Assembly (NCBI GenBank): GCA_028095005.1
Contig: CM051459.1
Location: forward strand, 280,073,229 to 280,137,228
Source: Rhynchospora pubera
Lineage: Eukaryota > Streptophyta > Magnoliopsida > Poales > Cyperaceae
DNA: 64,000 nucleotides
Reading direction: 5' to 3'
Below are positions 1-11,518 of this stretch, piece after piece (position 1 is the stretch's first letter; the number at the start of each line of letters is the position of its first letter). The notes under the pieces are model-generated. The model did not search any database. It saw only the letters and a list, made by a program, of their open reading frames with translations, and had not been told where the DNA came from. Both the position numbers and the translations under genes were made by a program.

Positions 1-3000
1 TATTGATTTTAAATAAATTATAAAGTATTTTATTAATGAAGAATATAATATGTGTTTATTTTTAACATAGCATTACATGGGTTCTAACAAAATAAATTTA
101 TTTATGTTTTAGTGTTTTGCTAATTATATTAAAATAAATTTATTTATGTTTTTAATTGCAAGAACAGTTCCTTGGAAAAGATTTTTTTAGGTATTTTGGT
201 AATTTTTCGTTATAGCACAAAGTGAAACAAATCCAATAGTTTGAATTAGTATGACCGGAGTTTCGGTATATTAGTATGCACCATAGATATTTATATTTTT
301 CACAAAAAAAAACTATTATATTTTTATTTTTTAAGCGATCATTTATTTTAAATAACGTTATTGCGGTGTGCGATATATATTCTCTTTTCCACTTCAGTAA
401 GACTTGAGCCTGTTTTCTATAAAAAAGAAAAATCACTAACCAAGTAACCGTCTGTATTGGAATCTACGTTAAAACATTTGGATGGATTTTGTTGAAATTA
501 ATCTTAATATTTATTTGGTCTATCGCTATCAGCGGTAGACCTGCACTTAATGTTAAGTTTCCAACAATAGTCAAATTTGCCCATTAATTCGCGGTCGCAA
601 CAATTTGTGGCTGCACTTAATAAAAGTTAAGGAAAAAATTCTAAAAATATTTTGATGGTTCTTTCAGAGAGGACAAAGAAAAATCGGAGCTATATAAAAA
701 TCGTTACAACACAAAGTGGCCAGTATGGGAGCGGCCAGCAAGATATACCAACAATACCAAGGCACTAAGCCGAGACGCAACAAGGCAATAAACTCTTGAA
801 CTGCATAGTCTGAAACTCCGAATCAAAGCAGTCTTAGTCTTAGGCTAGTCGCCTCGCCCTCTATTTTTCCACTACATTATAAGATTCTCATTTTTTTTTT
901 CTTATCCAGTATTGATACTTCAGGTTCAATTCAAGGCCCAATTTTTTCCAATTCAGGTCCAAGTCGGCTTGGAAATCGAAATAAAGCAGGTGAAATAAGC
1001 AGCGTGCCACATTCATATTTCTCGGTTGAAACTTGAAAGTTACCTGACAATTGACATGTGTGCAAGGACAATTAGGTTCGGGGTACTCTGGCGAAAAATG
1101 ATAGAAAAAAATACATGGCTAATAATGACTCGTTTGATTTTGGATTATTTGAACGTGACATGCGATCTCTTCATCTCCTTTTTAGACCACAAGTTGGTCA
1201 GATAATCCTATCAATGTATCAAACTCGTATTTTGCAAAACTGAGATTTGAGCGCAGCAAATTCTCCCCCACGTGGATTTAACTGTTGAGAGGACGCCAGA
1301 GACATCTTGTCTCTTTGGCTAAAAAATAAAAATAAAAACCTATTGATTACGTGAAATTGATCAATTTATAGAATGTTATATCTGTTATTCACTTATTCCA
1401 AGAAAAAAAAAATTAGATCGAATGATATCTGTTTACCCAATAAAATGATGAACAAAATAACTAAAGGGGGTTATTTTAATACTACTAGTCTTGTTTTTCG
1501 CACATTTTTATTTCTTTTCTTTGTTTTTCATTGTTTTTGCTTACTTCTACCATCTCCTCTCCCAGGATTGTGACTACTTTTATTACCAGTTTGCTAGTTG
1601 TTACTGTCAAAATAATCTTTTTGTATTTTGTTGAAATTTTTTTGTCCTTCTTTAGTCTTTGCTATTTCAAAGAAAAAGACATGACATTCTAACAACGAAG
1701 TCGCTATTAAGTTGTATAAATTATTTTTTTTTTAGGTTAGGTTGAACATAATCTTAAAAGAATATCAACTATAATCTCTTCTTACACTCTTCATCCAAAA
1801 TGACATATATACATTATGATTATTTCCCAGGTATTGTCTTGATAAAAATGTTTATTGAAAAAAAATATTTTTTAAATGAGACAAATCTCTATGAAAGATT
1901 TGTATTCAACAGAATGTAGACGGAAGTTTATTACTCTAAAACTTTAAAGACGTGTAAGTAAAAATGCGAGTAACCGCGTATTAATAATATTCATGTAAAG
2001 TGTCATAATATAATTGAAGTGTCATAATATAATTGTATAACTTTTAAGAGTTATATTTCACCTTAGGCATATCAAATATATTATAATTAAATGAGGCGAA
2101 AGTAGAAGGACGAAATGTAAATTATTTAATCAAGACAAATTAAGATGAGTGAATAATTTAACCGGATTATGATTACTGTAATAGTATAAACGACGTTCGG
2201 ATGCCTAAAAATTTAAAGATTTAGTTCTTTTTATGCATTATGTATTTGCATAAAATTAAAGAAAAAAAATAAAAATCTCACTCTCATGTTTCTGCCCAAA
2301 ACTTCAGGTGGATTTTATATTGTTGCGTGAAGAATTTTCTCGTCTTTATTTAAAGACTTCTGCAACGTTTTACATCTTCCGATTGTCTCGTTCAACCATT
2401 TCTTTATTGAAACATACCTATGCTTAGTTGTACACGCCTTCTGGTAAACGCCTATGCAACAGAATGCTTTTTTTTTAAAAAAAAATCCAGAATTCAGACA
2501 TCCACTGATAGCAACTGCTTCAGCGATGAAATGTTTTTGATAATAGCCCTTTTTACGTTTTGAAATAGGTTTAGTTTTATTAGTGATAGCAGTAAAGGGC
2601 TAAAATCAGAGAGCAGATGTTTTTTTTTTTTAATGGAAAATTTGATTCCAATGGTCAACGATGATGCTGTCTACTTCCCAAATCACAAATTAGAATATAA
2701 ACAATGTTTTTCTCAGTAAGAACAATCATTTGTCTTTGTTGTACAAAATATTATTTACCATTTTCTCAAAATATTACCGAAGTGCTATGAATATCACTCA
2801 TAAGTTGCGACCACAATGCTTACCGGGGTAGGTAATCAAATTTTCTTAGTGGAAGTGATATCCAATTGTACAAGGGTTTTGATGGGAAAAAAAAAATCAA
2901 TGGATTTCACCTCGCAGACTTTGTTTCTGTTTTCGCCATACAGGGACAGAATTAAAGAAATACTCGACTAAGTGAAACAAACCTTTTCTATAAATTAAAT

Positions 3001-3455
3001 TTTAGTTTCTTTTTAAAGACGTCAGTGATGCACGAGCCGGAAAAAAAATATGAAAAAGTAAATAAACAAAAAAATATGAAACTTTTGGATATTCAATGGA
3101 ATTATTAAATACTAAATCTTTTGCTAACGATTGCAATAAAAAATATATATAGTTTTTTATTTATTTTTTGAAAATAGAAAATAAAGTTCAAAATGAGCAT
3201 TATTGTCCTCATAAAAAGTATTTTTCAAATTAATTAATTGAAGTCTTGAAATGCATACATATTCAATGAAACTATCAAATACTAAATCTTTTGCTACTAA
3301 TTATAATCATAAAATATATTTGTTTTTGGTTTTTTTTCCTTTCAAATTAAAAAAGGAAATGTCGAAGTGAGCTTTATTTATTTTTTTTAAATAAAAGCGA
3401 CCCAAGCAAGATCACCAACTTCATTAAGTACGGCAAGAAAGTCATACAAAATCCT
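1..3455. other. AT-rich intergenic DNA, no gene recognised
   Basis: No open reading frame here has recognisable domains, codon bias or splice context. The sequence is dominated by A/T homopolymers and short low-complexity tracts. Segments near 500-860 look like degenerate mobile-element sequence, but I could find no termini or target-site duplication. The only internal structure I could define is the pair of diverged direct repeats near 3073-3400, listed separately. Confidence 0.6.
3073..3400. repeat. Two diverged tandem copies of an about 175-bp AT-rich unit
   Basis: The segment containing ATTCAATGGAATTATTAAAT (about 3092) recurs in altered form at about 3265. Both copies are followed by the same string ACTAAATCTTTTGCTA and later by a matching tract ending in a GAGC(A/T)TTAT motif. 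The offset is about 175 bp and the copies look roughly 70 percent identical by eye. No coding content is apparent. Confidence 0.55.
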
Positions 3456-3573
3456 AAGTTAGGCTAATCTCATGTATTTTAAATTTATCTGCCTTTGTAA
3501 AATCATAGCCTTCTTTAATCTAAAAGATACAGAGATGCTATTATATCCATTTGGTTCAAACTCGTTTGGCAAT

Positions 3574-3586
3574 TGTAGGTTAACAA

Positions 3587-3649
<63 letters not shown>

Positions 3650-3904
3650 TTGATAATAGCACCCCAAAACTAAGGGTGTCTGCTTCCATTAAAACAAGCC
3701 AAGTTATTACAAAGTCAGGTCACAAAGCTGGTGACTAGAATAAGAAGGTACTCCTAGATGATAAAAAAAACGATAACAAAAGTATTCAACCCACTCCAAA
3801 TACACTAAATTGGAGAGTCATTACAAAAGTTGTCACAAGCATCAAAGAAGATAATCTTCTCGGCCTAACAAATCTTCATCCTCTTCCTGTAGGTTAACAA
3901 GTTA
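3574..3904 (-). mobile_element. 5'-truncated LINE-like retroposon with (TAA)n tail
   Basis: A 17-bp perfect direct repeat (3574-3590 and 3888-3904) flanks this insert. Read on the minus strand, the insert is about 240 bp of body ending in a pure (TAA)n tail (plus-strand TTA repeats 3591-3648). Target-site duplication plus a 3' simple-sequence tail is the signature of target-primed reverse transcription. The body contains no reverse transcriptase, so this would be a 3' end fragment. The family is not identified. Confidence 0.6.
3591..3648. repeat. (TTA)n microsatellite
   Basis: Uninterrupted run of about 19 TTA units. It coincides with the presumed simple-sequence tail of the minus-strand retroposon at 3574-3904. 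Confidence 0.95.
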
Positions 3905-4246
3905 GGTTGTTAATCTAAAGTTAGGCTAATCTCATGTATGCCAAACGCCCCCTAATAGTTACCGCCTAACAATAGTGGTCGTTATCACACTCTCTTTAAA
4001 CACAACTAAGGATGATAATATAAAAAGTTCTTCATTGATTCTACTTAGGATTACATAGTAGGTTTTGACCGACGGGTTTCGTGTTGACATTTCAATCTTT
4101 TTAGGCTCCAATTTCAATTGAATAACTGTGTTTTTAATTAAGTTCTAGCATGTTTTAAGTTAGAATCGAGGTTCTGCTATTGTCTTTACTATTTTTAGAT
4201 TTTTGGAGGATTTGGCGCTATTTTGGAACTGACAGACAATACCTGG

Positions 4247-5997
4247 TGTTGGAGTTATGTCCTAGAAGCCAATCAGTTGGTGGCTATTATATTAGTTTAT
4301 GTTATTGATGATACTTGATCATTTGTTCCTAGAGATTATTATTGACAGATCATTCAGGTTGAGAATCTGAATTGTAGATCTATGTGGATCATTCGTTAGA
4401 ATGACAATAATATTTCGAAAGAGGCCATAGTCTTGATAATTAACAGGGAACATTAATTATCATATAAAACTAGTATGCAAGTTAAGTGATGATTATGTTC
4501 TACAAATCATAGGTAAGGAGTTACCGACTTAATTGCATATGTGTATGTTACTGGAACATAGCACAGGACATGACCCGATGAAATAAATGTATAGATTGTG
4601 TTATGTGTCATTATTTATTTCATACGTGTTTGATTTTCAGTTTGAGATGAATCAGTTTTTCCACATGAGGATAAGTTCTATAAATATCTTCTAACGTTGA
4701 TTTCTAATAAGGGTTGTTATACGGATTTTATTTATGTTCTCTTGAATTGTGCGGGGAAAAACTGTTCATCAAGACAACCGTATGTCCCTCCTTAGTTCAC
4801 CTAGTGAGTGATGATATCTACTGGGCCCCTTGATGGAGTTGGATCGTATGCGCGTAACTAGGCGATCAATTACAGATCAAGAAACGTATAATCTGCAAGA
4901 ATGACACATTCCTATCTTGGATTATACACGGATATCATGTGACATAGGAATCAAAACAATAAGATACTATTTCTTATGCATGATTGAAGTGCTGTAATTG
5001 TACAGAACTTATTTATGCGAATTGGGAATCACAACGTGTTGCTAGATACCGCTTATGATTAATGGAAATAAATGGTGATTTATTTTCTATGGCCAACGTA
5101 GCATAAATCCTCAAAGGGTCACACAAATAGAACTTTAACCAAACGTGCATTATTTATTTAGTCGCAGCAACGAGTACTGCGAAAATATAATAAGTTGATT
5201 AATTAATTATATACCGTTACGAACCGTTATAATTAATTAACTCAAGAAGATGATATAGAAATAATATAATGCATATGCTAATTTCAAATTAATTATTAAT
5301 ATGTTAATAATTAAATTCGTTCAACGCAATTTTATTTTACTGAGCTAATCGGTTTTTTGTTTAATCAGTTAATTAAAAGCCCGATTTGAGATGGATTAAT
5401 AGAGTAAATTAATGGGCCATTATATCACGTGGATTAGCCCACATAAATTCTGAAAATTTCAGATTTTGAGGGGTATTTTTGTCCAGACAAAAATTGGAAG
5501 AGAGAAAAGATTGCATATATAGCAGTAATGTTTATGGAAACAAGGCTTGACCTAATTCTCTCTCTCCTCTCTCTCTTTCCATGGTCGGCGGCTCTCACAA
5601 GAACGGAATTTGTTCTTCTCTTGTGTGCACGCCTCCATCTCTCTCCCTAGCTCATGTGTTTAGCGCTTCTTCTTCCTATTAATTAGTTAATCGCGCGAAG
5701 AAGTTAAACAGGGAATTAGATGTCGTCTCGGACAAGCTAGCACTTGTCTTGAGACTTTGGTTAATCTTTTAGGTGGACTCGAGGCAACCGAAGACAGCCG
5801 TGAAGAGACGAGCACGCCACCGACTCCGAAAGATTGGATTCGAGCCTTCCGGATACGATTTCGGAAGAGGTAACATCCTACGCTTCTCCTTTTAAGGTGT
5901 TAACTACTTGAATAACTTGATCCGTTAATCGTGCATATTAATTGCTTATTAAATGTTAATAAAAATTAAAATTGCATGTGGACTTAGGTTCCTACCA
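4247..5997 (+). mobile_element. Solo LTR, 1751 bp (probable Ty1/copia)
   Basis: The element begins TGTTGGAGTTATGTCCTAG, a start I recognise from plant Copia LTRs, and ends CCTACCA. It is bounded by a perfect 5-bp duplication CCTGG (4242-4246 and 5998-6002). A TATA-like CATATATAG lies at 5514-5522, followed by a CT-rich leader, as expected for U3/R. No gag-pol, primer-binding site or polypurine tract is adjacent, so the internal region was probably lost by LTR-LTR recombination. The Copia assignment rests on the 5' terminal sequence only. Confidence 0.8.
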
Positions 5998-6566
5998 CCT
6001 GGGTGGGCCTAAGCTGAGGAGATGATCAAATCAATCAAGGCATGCTTTCAAGCGGACCTGCCTGATTCCAGACGGATCTGCCTAGAACACAACCGCTAGC
6101 CAGAAATAGAATGCAGATTTTTAGCTAGAAGCAGGTGACTCTTTTGGAAACCGACATGGCTGACACCCAGCGCCAGCCAGGAGGTAATTAAGCGCCCTGG
6201 AGGAGAGAGAAAAGGGAGATTTTTCCAACTTTTGAATGGAGATCTTGGGGAGGCCATCACGGAGGACAGCACACAAGCGACTCAGATGGACCCACCAGCG
6301 ATCGGACGGATCCGCCTGAATCTAGGGGTGGCAACGAGCCGAGTTCGAGCGAGCTAACTCTAGCTCGAACTCGATTCGAAATTGATTCGAGCTAACTCGA
6401 TTCGATTCGTGAAGGAGTCCCGAGTTGAAATTTTTAGCTTGTATTCGACTCGAAATTAATTCGAGCTAACTCGATTTGATTCGTTAATAGCTCGAATCGG
6501 CAGTATAAAATGTGAGGTAGAGAGAAATGAGAGATCAGGAGAGTGGGCTTGACCGCTTGAGGCATC

Positions 6567-7126
6567 TGTTAGAAAAAGTGTGTGGAGCCATGTTGTTATG
6601 GTTGGAACGGCCCGGTTCAATTCTGGGACGGTCCGGTACAACTACTGGAACGGACTGGTTTGCTGGGCAAACGGACTGCCTTGTTGTGGTTGGGACGGCC
6701 CGGTCCAACTCTGGACCGGACCGTTCCAGACAGCAATTATAAATCTGAAAGGTCTGTTTCCAGGCTGACTATTTATACCCCTCTCTTCTGAAGCGTCTCT
6801 AAGGTTGGATTTCGTGTCCTTTGAGATAACCACCATCCTAGAGAGTCCAGAGAGAGATCAGAAAGAGGGAGGAGCCATCCAAGCAATAGGAAGCACACGC
6901 ACGAGTTGACCGGCATCTGAATTCGTGAAAGGTGACGCCAAGCCCTCTCTTGTGGTTGTGGTGTGCCAGTTGCATACGGAAGAAGACCAAGAGACCAGGA
7001 GGGGTTGCAGCCAGGCTTTGAGAAGAATCTAGGCAATCGATCAACTTCCGCTGCGGTACATCTGAACTCTATGCATGTATGATAGGTTAGATGTACATAT
7101 AGGTCAAGGACCGACTAAAACCTACA
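6567..7126 (+). mobile_element. 560-bp solo LTR nested in the hAT-like element
   Basis: It starts TGTTAG and ends CCTACA, and is flanked by a perfect 5-bp duplication GCATC (6562-6566 and 7127-7131). A TATA-like CTATTTATACCC lies at 6769-6780, about 200 bp inside, consistent with U3. Immediately upstream are about five tandem 21-22-bp units (6603-6728) built on TGGNACGG.CCGGT.CAA. The family is not assigned. It must be younger than the surrounding hAT element. Confidence 0.65.
6603..6728. repeat. About 21-bp tandem repeat array with inverted-repeat units
   Basis: Units start at 6603, 6624, 6646, 6691 and 6712, each beginning TGG(A/G)AC(C)GG. The last two units together contain CCGGTCCA-ACTC-TGGACCGG, a perfect 8-bp stem with a 4-bp loop. 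The array sits about 40 bp upstream of the TATA-like box of the nested LTR. Confidence 0.7.
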
Positions 7127-7450
7127 GCATCAGTGCGAAGGAAAAATTTGAAAAAAGTTGGGACTTTATCTAAAAGAAGATGAATGGGCTGGGACTGGAC
7201 TAACCGTTTGAGGTATTTATTATCAGCAAATAGAAAATTGATGTATATATTCGAGCTGAATAACTCGCGAGCTTTTATCAAGCGAGCTGTGCATAGCTCG
7301 AACTCGATTCGAAATTGATTTCGAGCTCGAAAGCTCGATTCGGTTAAGAACTCAAAATTAATTCGAGCGAGCTAATTTCGAATAATTAGCGAATCGATCT
7401 CGAGCGAGTCACGAGTCACGAATTATTTTGCCACCCCTCCTACCTGAACC

Positions 7451-8311
7451 ATATAAGCCATGCCCAAGCTTTGATAAACTATTGTAATCTTTATATACTC
7501 TAAGCTAGTGATTTGTGATTGAAGCTAGATATAGAAAACTTGATTTGTGATTGTTTGTTGATGAGAAATCCGTCTGATGCGTTTAATCCGTCCAACCCAA
7601 CCTGCATTCTTACGAGTTCAGACATTATTCGAGTTGGATCGTATTTAAATTTTATCAACCCGGTTGTATTGGGTCAGGTTATATTTTTTTACTCTTGATA
7701 ACTCAGTTTGAACCCGGCCCGATTAATTAATTAATTAATTATTTATAGATATAATCTTATATTGATAGGCAATATAATAGTTTAGCATATTTTCTTGCTA
7801 TATTTGTCAAGAAAAATAATGTAACATGCACTTGATATACATATCCAATATTTCCACGCAATGTTGTTGGCTGATTATATTTCATGAACATTATGTTCTA
7901 ATAGTTTTGGCCACGGTCTTGCTATTAAAAAGAAAATAATATATCAATCGAGAATGTGTTTATTTTCTAATCGATAATAATTAGTAGTTTATTTTTATAC
8001 CTTAATACGCAACTAACCTTTGAAATGATGGTGGTTGATCGGTCTTTTATTTTTCAATTAATATTTTATTCTTATATTTTGTCAAAAATATTATCTGTTA
8101 AGTTATTTTTATTTAATTAATATTGTCGGTTTTATTTATGCACCATTTAAATTATAGCCCGTTTAATTCGAAAATCCATAAAAATCCGTAAAAAAAATTT
8201 GTATGGGTTGGATTAGGTTACGGGTGGGTCATTGAAATAAATTTTTAAATCCGGTATAATTGAATTGTTCGAATATTGATAAAAAATTACGAACTCGCCC
8301 GTTGTACAGCC
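7451..8311. other. Intergenic, degenerate hAT-like remnant
   Basis: AT-rich sequence with no gene. The right edge (CGAACTCGCCCGTTGTACAGCCCTA, ending about 8314; motif core GGGCTGTACAACGGG on the minus strand) resembles a hAT-type terminus, and GGGTTGGATTAGGTTACGGG at about 8205 fits such elements. No matching left terminus was found, so it is left as a remnant. Confidence 0.4.
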
Positions 8312-8319
8312 CTACCAAG

Positions 8320-10003
8320 TAGGGGTGTCAATTTCATGCCGTTTCGGACGTTTCCGTTCCGTTCTGTTCGAAACGGAGCGGAAACGGAGCGATTTTTTGT
8401 TACGTTTCACTCAGCGGAACAGAAACGGAACGAAATCTGTTTCGTTGGTAAGAACGGAACGTTAGCGGAAATGGATCGTTCCGTTTCGTCGACCCACGTT
8501 AATTCCGTCGGCCCACAAAAAAATCTGCATATTACGAAACGAGGCGAAGAAATAGAGGTGAAGGCGTGAAGCCCTAGCGCCGCTCTCGTTCTCGTCCTCG
8601 TCTTTCTCGCCTGCCTCCACCCTCACCCCTCTCCCTCTCCTATCCTATCTCTCATCTCCAAGTTCTGACCATGCCAAATTCACAAACTAAAACCCCCACA
8701 GCACTAGACCCAGAACCCCTCCGCCCCACTCTCTTTTTTTTCTCTCTTGCGTACACAAACCGTGAGAAGCCCCTCTCTCTCTCCTTCTCCGAGTACTCGC
8801 TGTCCCAAGCTCATCGCTCCCTCTCCGCCGTACCTCCTCTTTGAGCCACGCTCACAACTCACCTCTCCACCTCACTCACTTCCCAAATCCTTCTCCCTCT
8901 TCACTGCCTCACCTACCTCCCAATTCAATCTTCTCACATTACCTATTCCTTCACTCTACAATAGCTCTTCTCCTCACTTCGTGGTTGTCAATGGAGGTGA
9001 GCGGTGGCTGCTCGATGACACAGAGAAGGGGAAACTTGATGGTTGTCTTTAATGGCTGATCCAAATGCTTGATGGCTGTCTTTAATGTCTTGAGAGAATC
9101 AATTTAATATTTTGCTCTAGGCCTATGTTTATGACCTCCAGGTTAGTAGTTTCAGTCACACCTTTGCTGATTTTCAGAATCGATTGGGTTTTTGAGAAAG
9201 GACAAATACAATTCAATATCAGGGCGCTTGAGTACTGATACCTTTACTGGTTTTGTTTGTATTAGTTTTTTTTTGTTGATTGAAGGTTTTGTTTGTATTA
9301 GTATTTTGTAGTAGGCGGGGTTGATGTTTTGTAATTCTCTTAAACATTTACTTTTTCTTTTCTTTCTTTGAGGTGATTGTTGCGAGATCTCCTAACAAGA
9401 TTCAGCATTTTTTCTGTTTTAGAATGTATCATTTGTTACCTTTGGTAGAATAGCTGTTGATTTCCTTCCTTTCCTTATTATTTCTTTCTATATTTTTGGG
9501 GCTAATTACTCTTTGTATAAAATCGCATAGTAATCCCCTGTAAGAGGTTATGATAAAAAAAAAACTTGTGTGTGTGCGCGTTGTACTTCTGTTTTGAACT
9601 AATAAAATTCGTGTAAAGACTTGGTACCAGCCTGGTACACTTCTTTTGCTTACTGCTACAATGAGTTACATTACCAGGGATCGATTGTGCTTCTGAGGCG
9701 TTTGATGAAGTGTACCAGTAAGGTTAACCAATTGCTTACTGGTACACTTCTTAGACTTTTGATGAACCTGGTACACTTCTTTTGATGAAACATCGAGAAA
9801 TCTGATTTTGGCACTAATTAACCTTAAAATTTAACGTTTTTAACGTTTTTCCATTTAATCTCAACGGAACAGAAAACGTAAAAAAAATTGATTCCGTTCT
9901 TATCATGAAACGTAAGTGAAAATTAATTTTGTTACGTTATGGTGAACGGAACGTACACGGAAATTACTATTTCCGTGTACGTTCTGCACGTTTGACACCC
10001 ATA
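8320..10003. mobile_element. Non-autonomous hAT transposon, 1684 bp, 8-bp TSD
   Basis: Ends are TAGGGGTGTCAA and TTGACACCCATA (11 of 12 inverted match), flanked by a perfect 8-bp duplication CTACCAAG (8312-8319 and 10004-10011), diagnostic of hAT transposition. Subterminal regions (8340-8500, 9855-9990) carry many CGGAACG / CGTTCCG motifs in both orientations, which could be transposase-binding repeats. The interior has a pyrimidine-rich stretch at 8580-8960 like a plant gene leader, and three CTGGTACACTTCTT copies (9632, 9739, 9768) plus one inverted copy (9708-9719). No transposase ORF was seen. Confidence 0.85.
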
Positions 10004-10011
10004 CTACCAAG

Positions 10012-10299
10012 GACTTGTTTTGACTAGGTTTTAGGTCGATCAAGTTTAAAGAAAAATTTTTAGCCTAGTTCTATTGTAGTTGAAAAGAAGAAAAATGAAC
10101 CCCTTCCCTATGAGAAGGGGTATCTTTTTATAGGCCCTGATGTGGGGTCATTCTGCCAACGTCAGCGAGACAATACTCAGGGTTGGAGAAGCTCGGCAGA
10201 GTTAGGCTCGTCAAAGCTTGGACTTGCCTCAGCTTAAGACTCTCAGATGTCTGGGCTCGCCTCTCATCACTCACACCGACTAAGTCTGCCTCCCACTAC
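10012..10299. other. Unassigned TE-like intergenic sequence
   Basis: Contains an inverted repeat CCCCTTCCCTATGAGAAGGGG with TTTTTATAGG just after it (10097-10132), suggestive of a hairpin and TATA box of an old LTR, but no boundaries or coding sequence were found. Confidence 0.3.
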
Positions 10300-10811
10300 A
10301 AATAAATCACACAAATAGATACAAGAGACACGAGAATTTAATGAGGTTCAGCACCAACTTGATGCCTACGTCCTCCACACACACACACTCCTTTTCTGTT
10401 ATTTTTTGTTAATGTCTGAGATACATTGTAAGAGGGAGAGGAGAAAAATAAATAGACATTAGAAAATTACATAAGGAAACTATCATATTTTGGTAATTCA
10501 TGAAAATACAAAATTTTGTCTTTATTCTTCATATTTCCTTCTCTTCCGATACACATTAGATCCTCTTCATATGGAAACACTCATCTTCTATGGAAACTTT
10601 ATTCCCTCACACAAGGAAATACAGTCCATGGACGTGCTAGTCTTCTTTCCAAGTTAAGGAACCTTAGAACCTTACTTCTATTACCAAAGGCGCACCATTC
10701 TGGGTATCATTTGGCCACGTGTTCGGGATATCATTCGGCCGAACACATGACCAAATGTCCTATTTTTGATCTTCTATGGCAATACAAACTGTCATACTTC
10801 ATGATTTAACA
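10300..10811 (-). mobile_element. Relic 3' LTR of an older Copia-like element
   Basis: On the minus strand TTGAGGGGGAG (10822-10812), a typical polypurine tract, is followed directly by TGTTAAATCAT, a plausible LTR start. Downstream on the same strand are a CTATTTAT TATA-like box (about 10455) and a segment reading as GAACCTCATTAAATTCTCGTG near 10340, a string I associate with plant Copia LTR ends. The far boundary is not defined and no second LTR was found. The complete Copia element at 10867 inserted next to it. Confidence 0.45.
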
Positions 10812-10866
10812 CTCCCCCTCAAATGTACAACTTGTCAATTTTATTTTAATAATTTAGTGTCATGCA

Positions 10867-11119
10867 TGAAATTTGTATAAAAGAGACATAGAATTGAAAG
10901 TAGCTCTTTATTGATACAATCTTGAATCTTGCCCCCAATTACATCCCCTATCTCTCTATATATAGTTGCTGCTCTACCAGAATCTCTGTTATTCAACTAA
11001 CCACCCTCTGTAACTAACCATCCATTAACTATCTACTAATTACAAATCAAAACAGCTTTAACAATTGCTCTCCTAGGATCTTCTGTGACACAATTGTAGC
11101 AGAATCTTCTGTCTTGACA
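10867..11119 (-). repeat. 3' LTR of the Copia element
   Basis: 253 bp, starts and ends exactly as the 5' LTR and is followed by the ATGCA target-site duplication. The polypurine tract lies immediately inside it (11120-11131). Confidence 0.95.
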
Positions 11120-11127
11120 CGCCCCTC

Positions 11128-11518
11128 TCAAGCCAATGTTCTGGCAAGGACATTGAGCTTGCATCTCAGAAATTGAAAACGTGGCAAAGGTAAAGGCTTT
11201 GCCATGATGTCACTTAGCTGATCTTTTGAGCACACAAATTTGACCTGAAGCTGTTTTGCCGCCACTTGCTCTCGTACGAAATGATAGTCAATTTCGATGT
11301 GTTTCGTACGAGCATGGAACATTGGATTTGCTACAAGGAACGTAGCTCCAATGTTGTCACACCATAAGCAAGGAGCACACGGCATGGAAACACCTAACTC
11401 TGTGAGAAGGAATTGTACCCATTTAATCTCGGTTGAGGTGTGAGCTAAGCTTCGATACTCAGCCTCTGTGCTTGATCTTGACACAGTGGATTGTTTTTTT
11501 GCAGACCAGGAAACAAGG
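11128..11518 (-). pseudogene. pol: Copia RNase H C-terminal segment
   Basis: This frame encodes SRSSTEAEY, the conserved RNase H acidic motif of Copia polyproteins, then CDNIGA and ARTKHIEIDYHFVRE, and ends at 11128 a few bases before the polypurine tract. It is the natural C-terminus of Pol, separated from the reverse transcriptase by the frameshift at 11519-11525. Confidence 0.85.

Larger units (their letters stand above)
3456..3939. repeat. 22-bp direct repeats flanking the LINE-containing segment
   Basis: An identical 22-bp sequence lies at 3456-3477 and 3918-3939, outside the LINE-like insert. It could be the target-site duplication of an older insertion (about 125 bp after removing the younger LINE), giving two nested retroposition events, or an unrelated local duplication. 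A box-B-like GGTTCAAACTC lies at about 3553. Confidence 0.5.
6323..7442. mobile_element. hAT-like non-autonomous DNA transposon carrying a nested LTR
   Basis: The left end is TAGGGGTGGCAA and the right end TTGCCACCCCTCCTA, inverted copies of each other apart from two extra bases. The flanks are an 8-bp near-duplication, CCTGAATC (6315-6322) and CCTGAACC (7443-7450), 7 of 8 matching, the length expected for hAT elements. Subterminal zones (6330-6500 and 7255-7430) are full of CGAGCTCGAA-type motifs in both orientations. No transposase was found. Positions 6567-7126 are a nested solo LTR. Confidence 0.75.

Noticed and set aside
3472..3738. Frame with a poly-tyrosine run
   Set aside because: It results from translating the (TTA)n-type microsatellite (as TAT codons); no protein family.
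8747..9052. 101-codon frame in the hAT interior
   Set aside because: Composition is serine/proline-rich from a pyrimidine tract, with no domain; more likely leader-like captured sequence than a coding gene.
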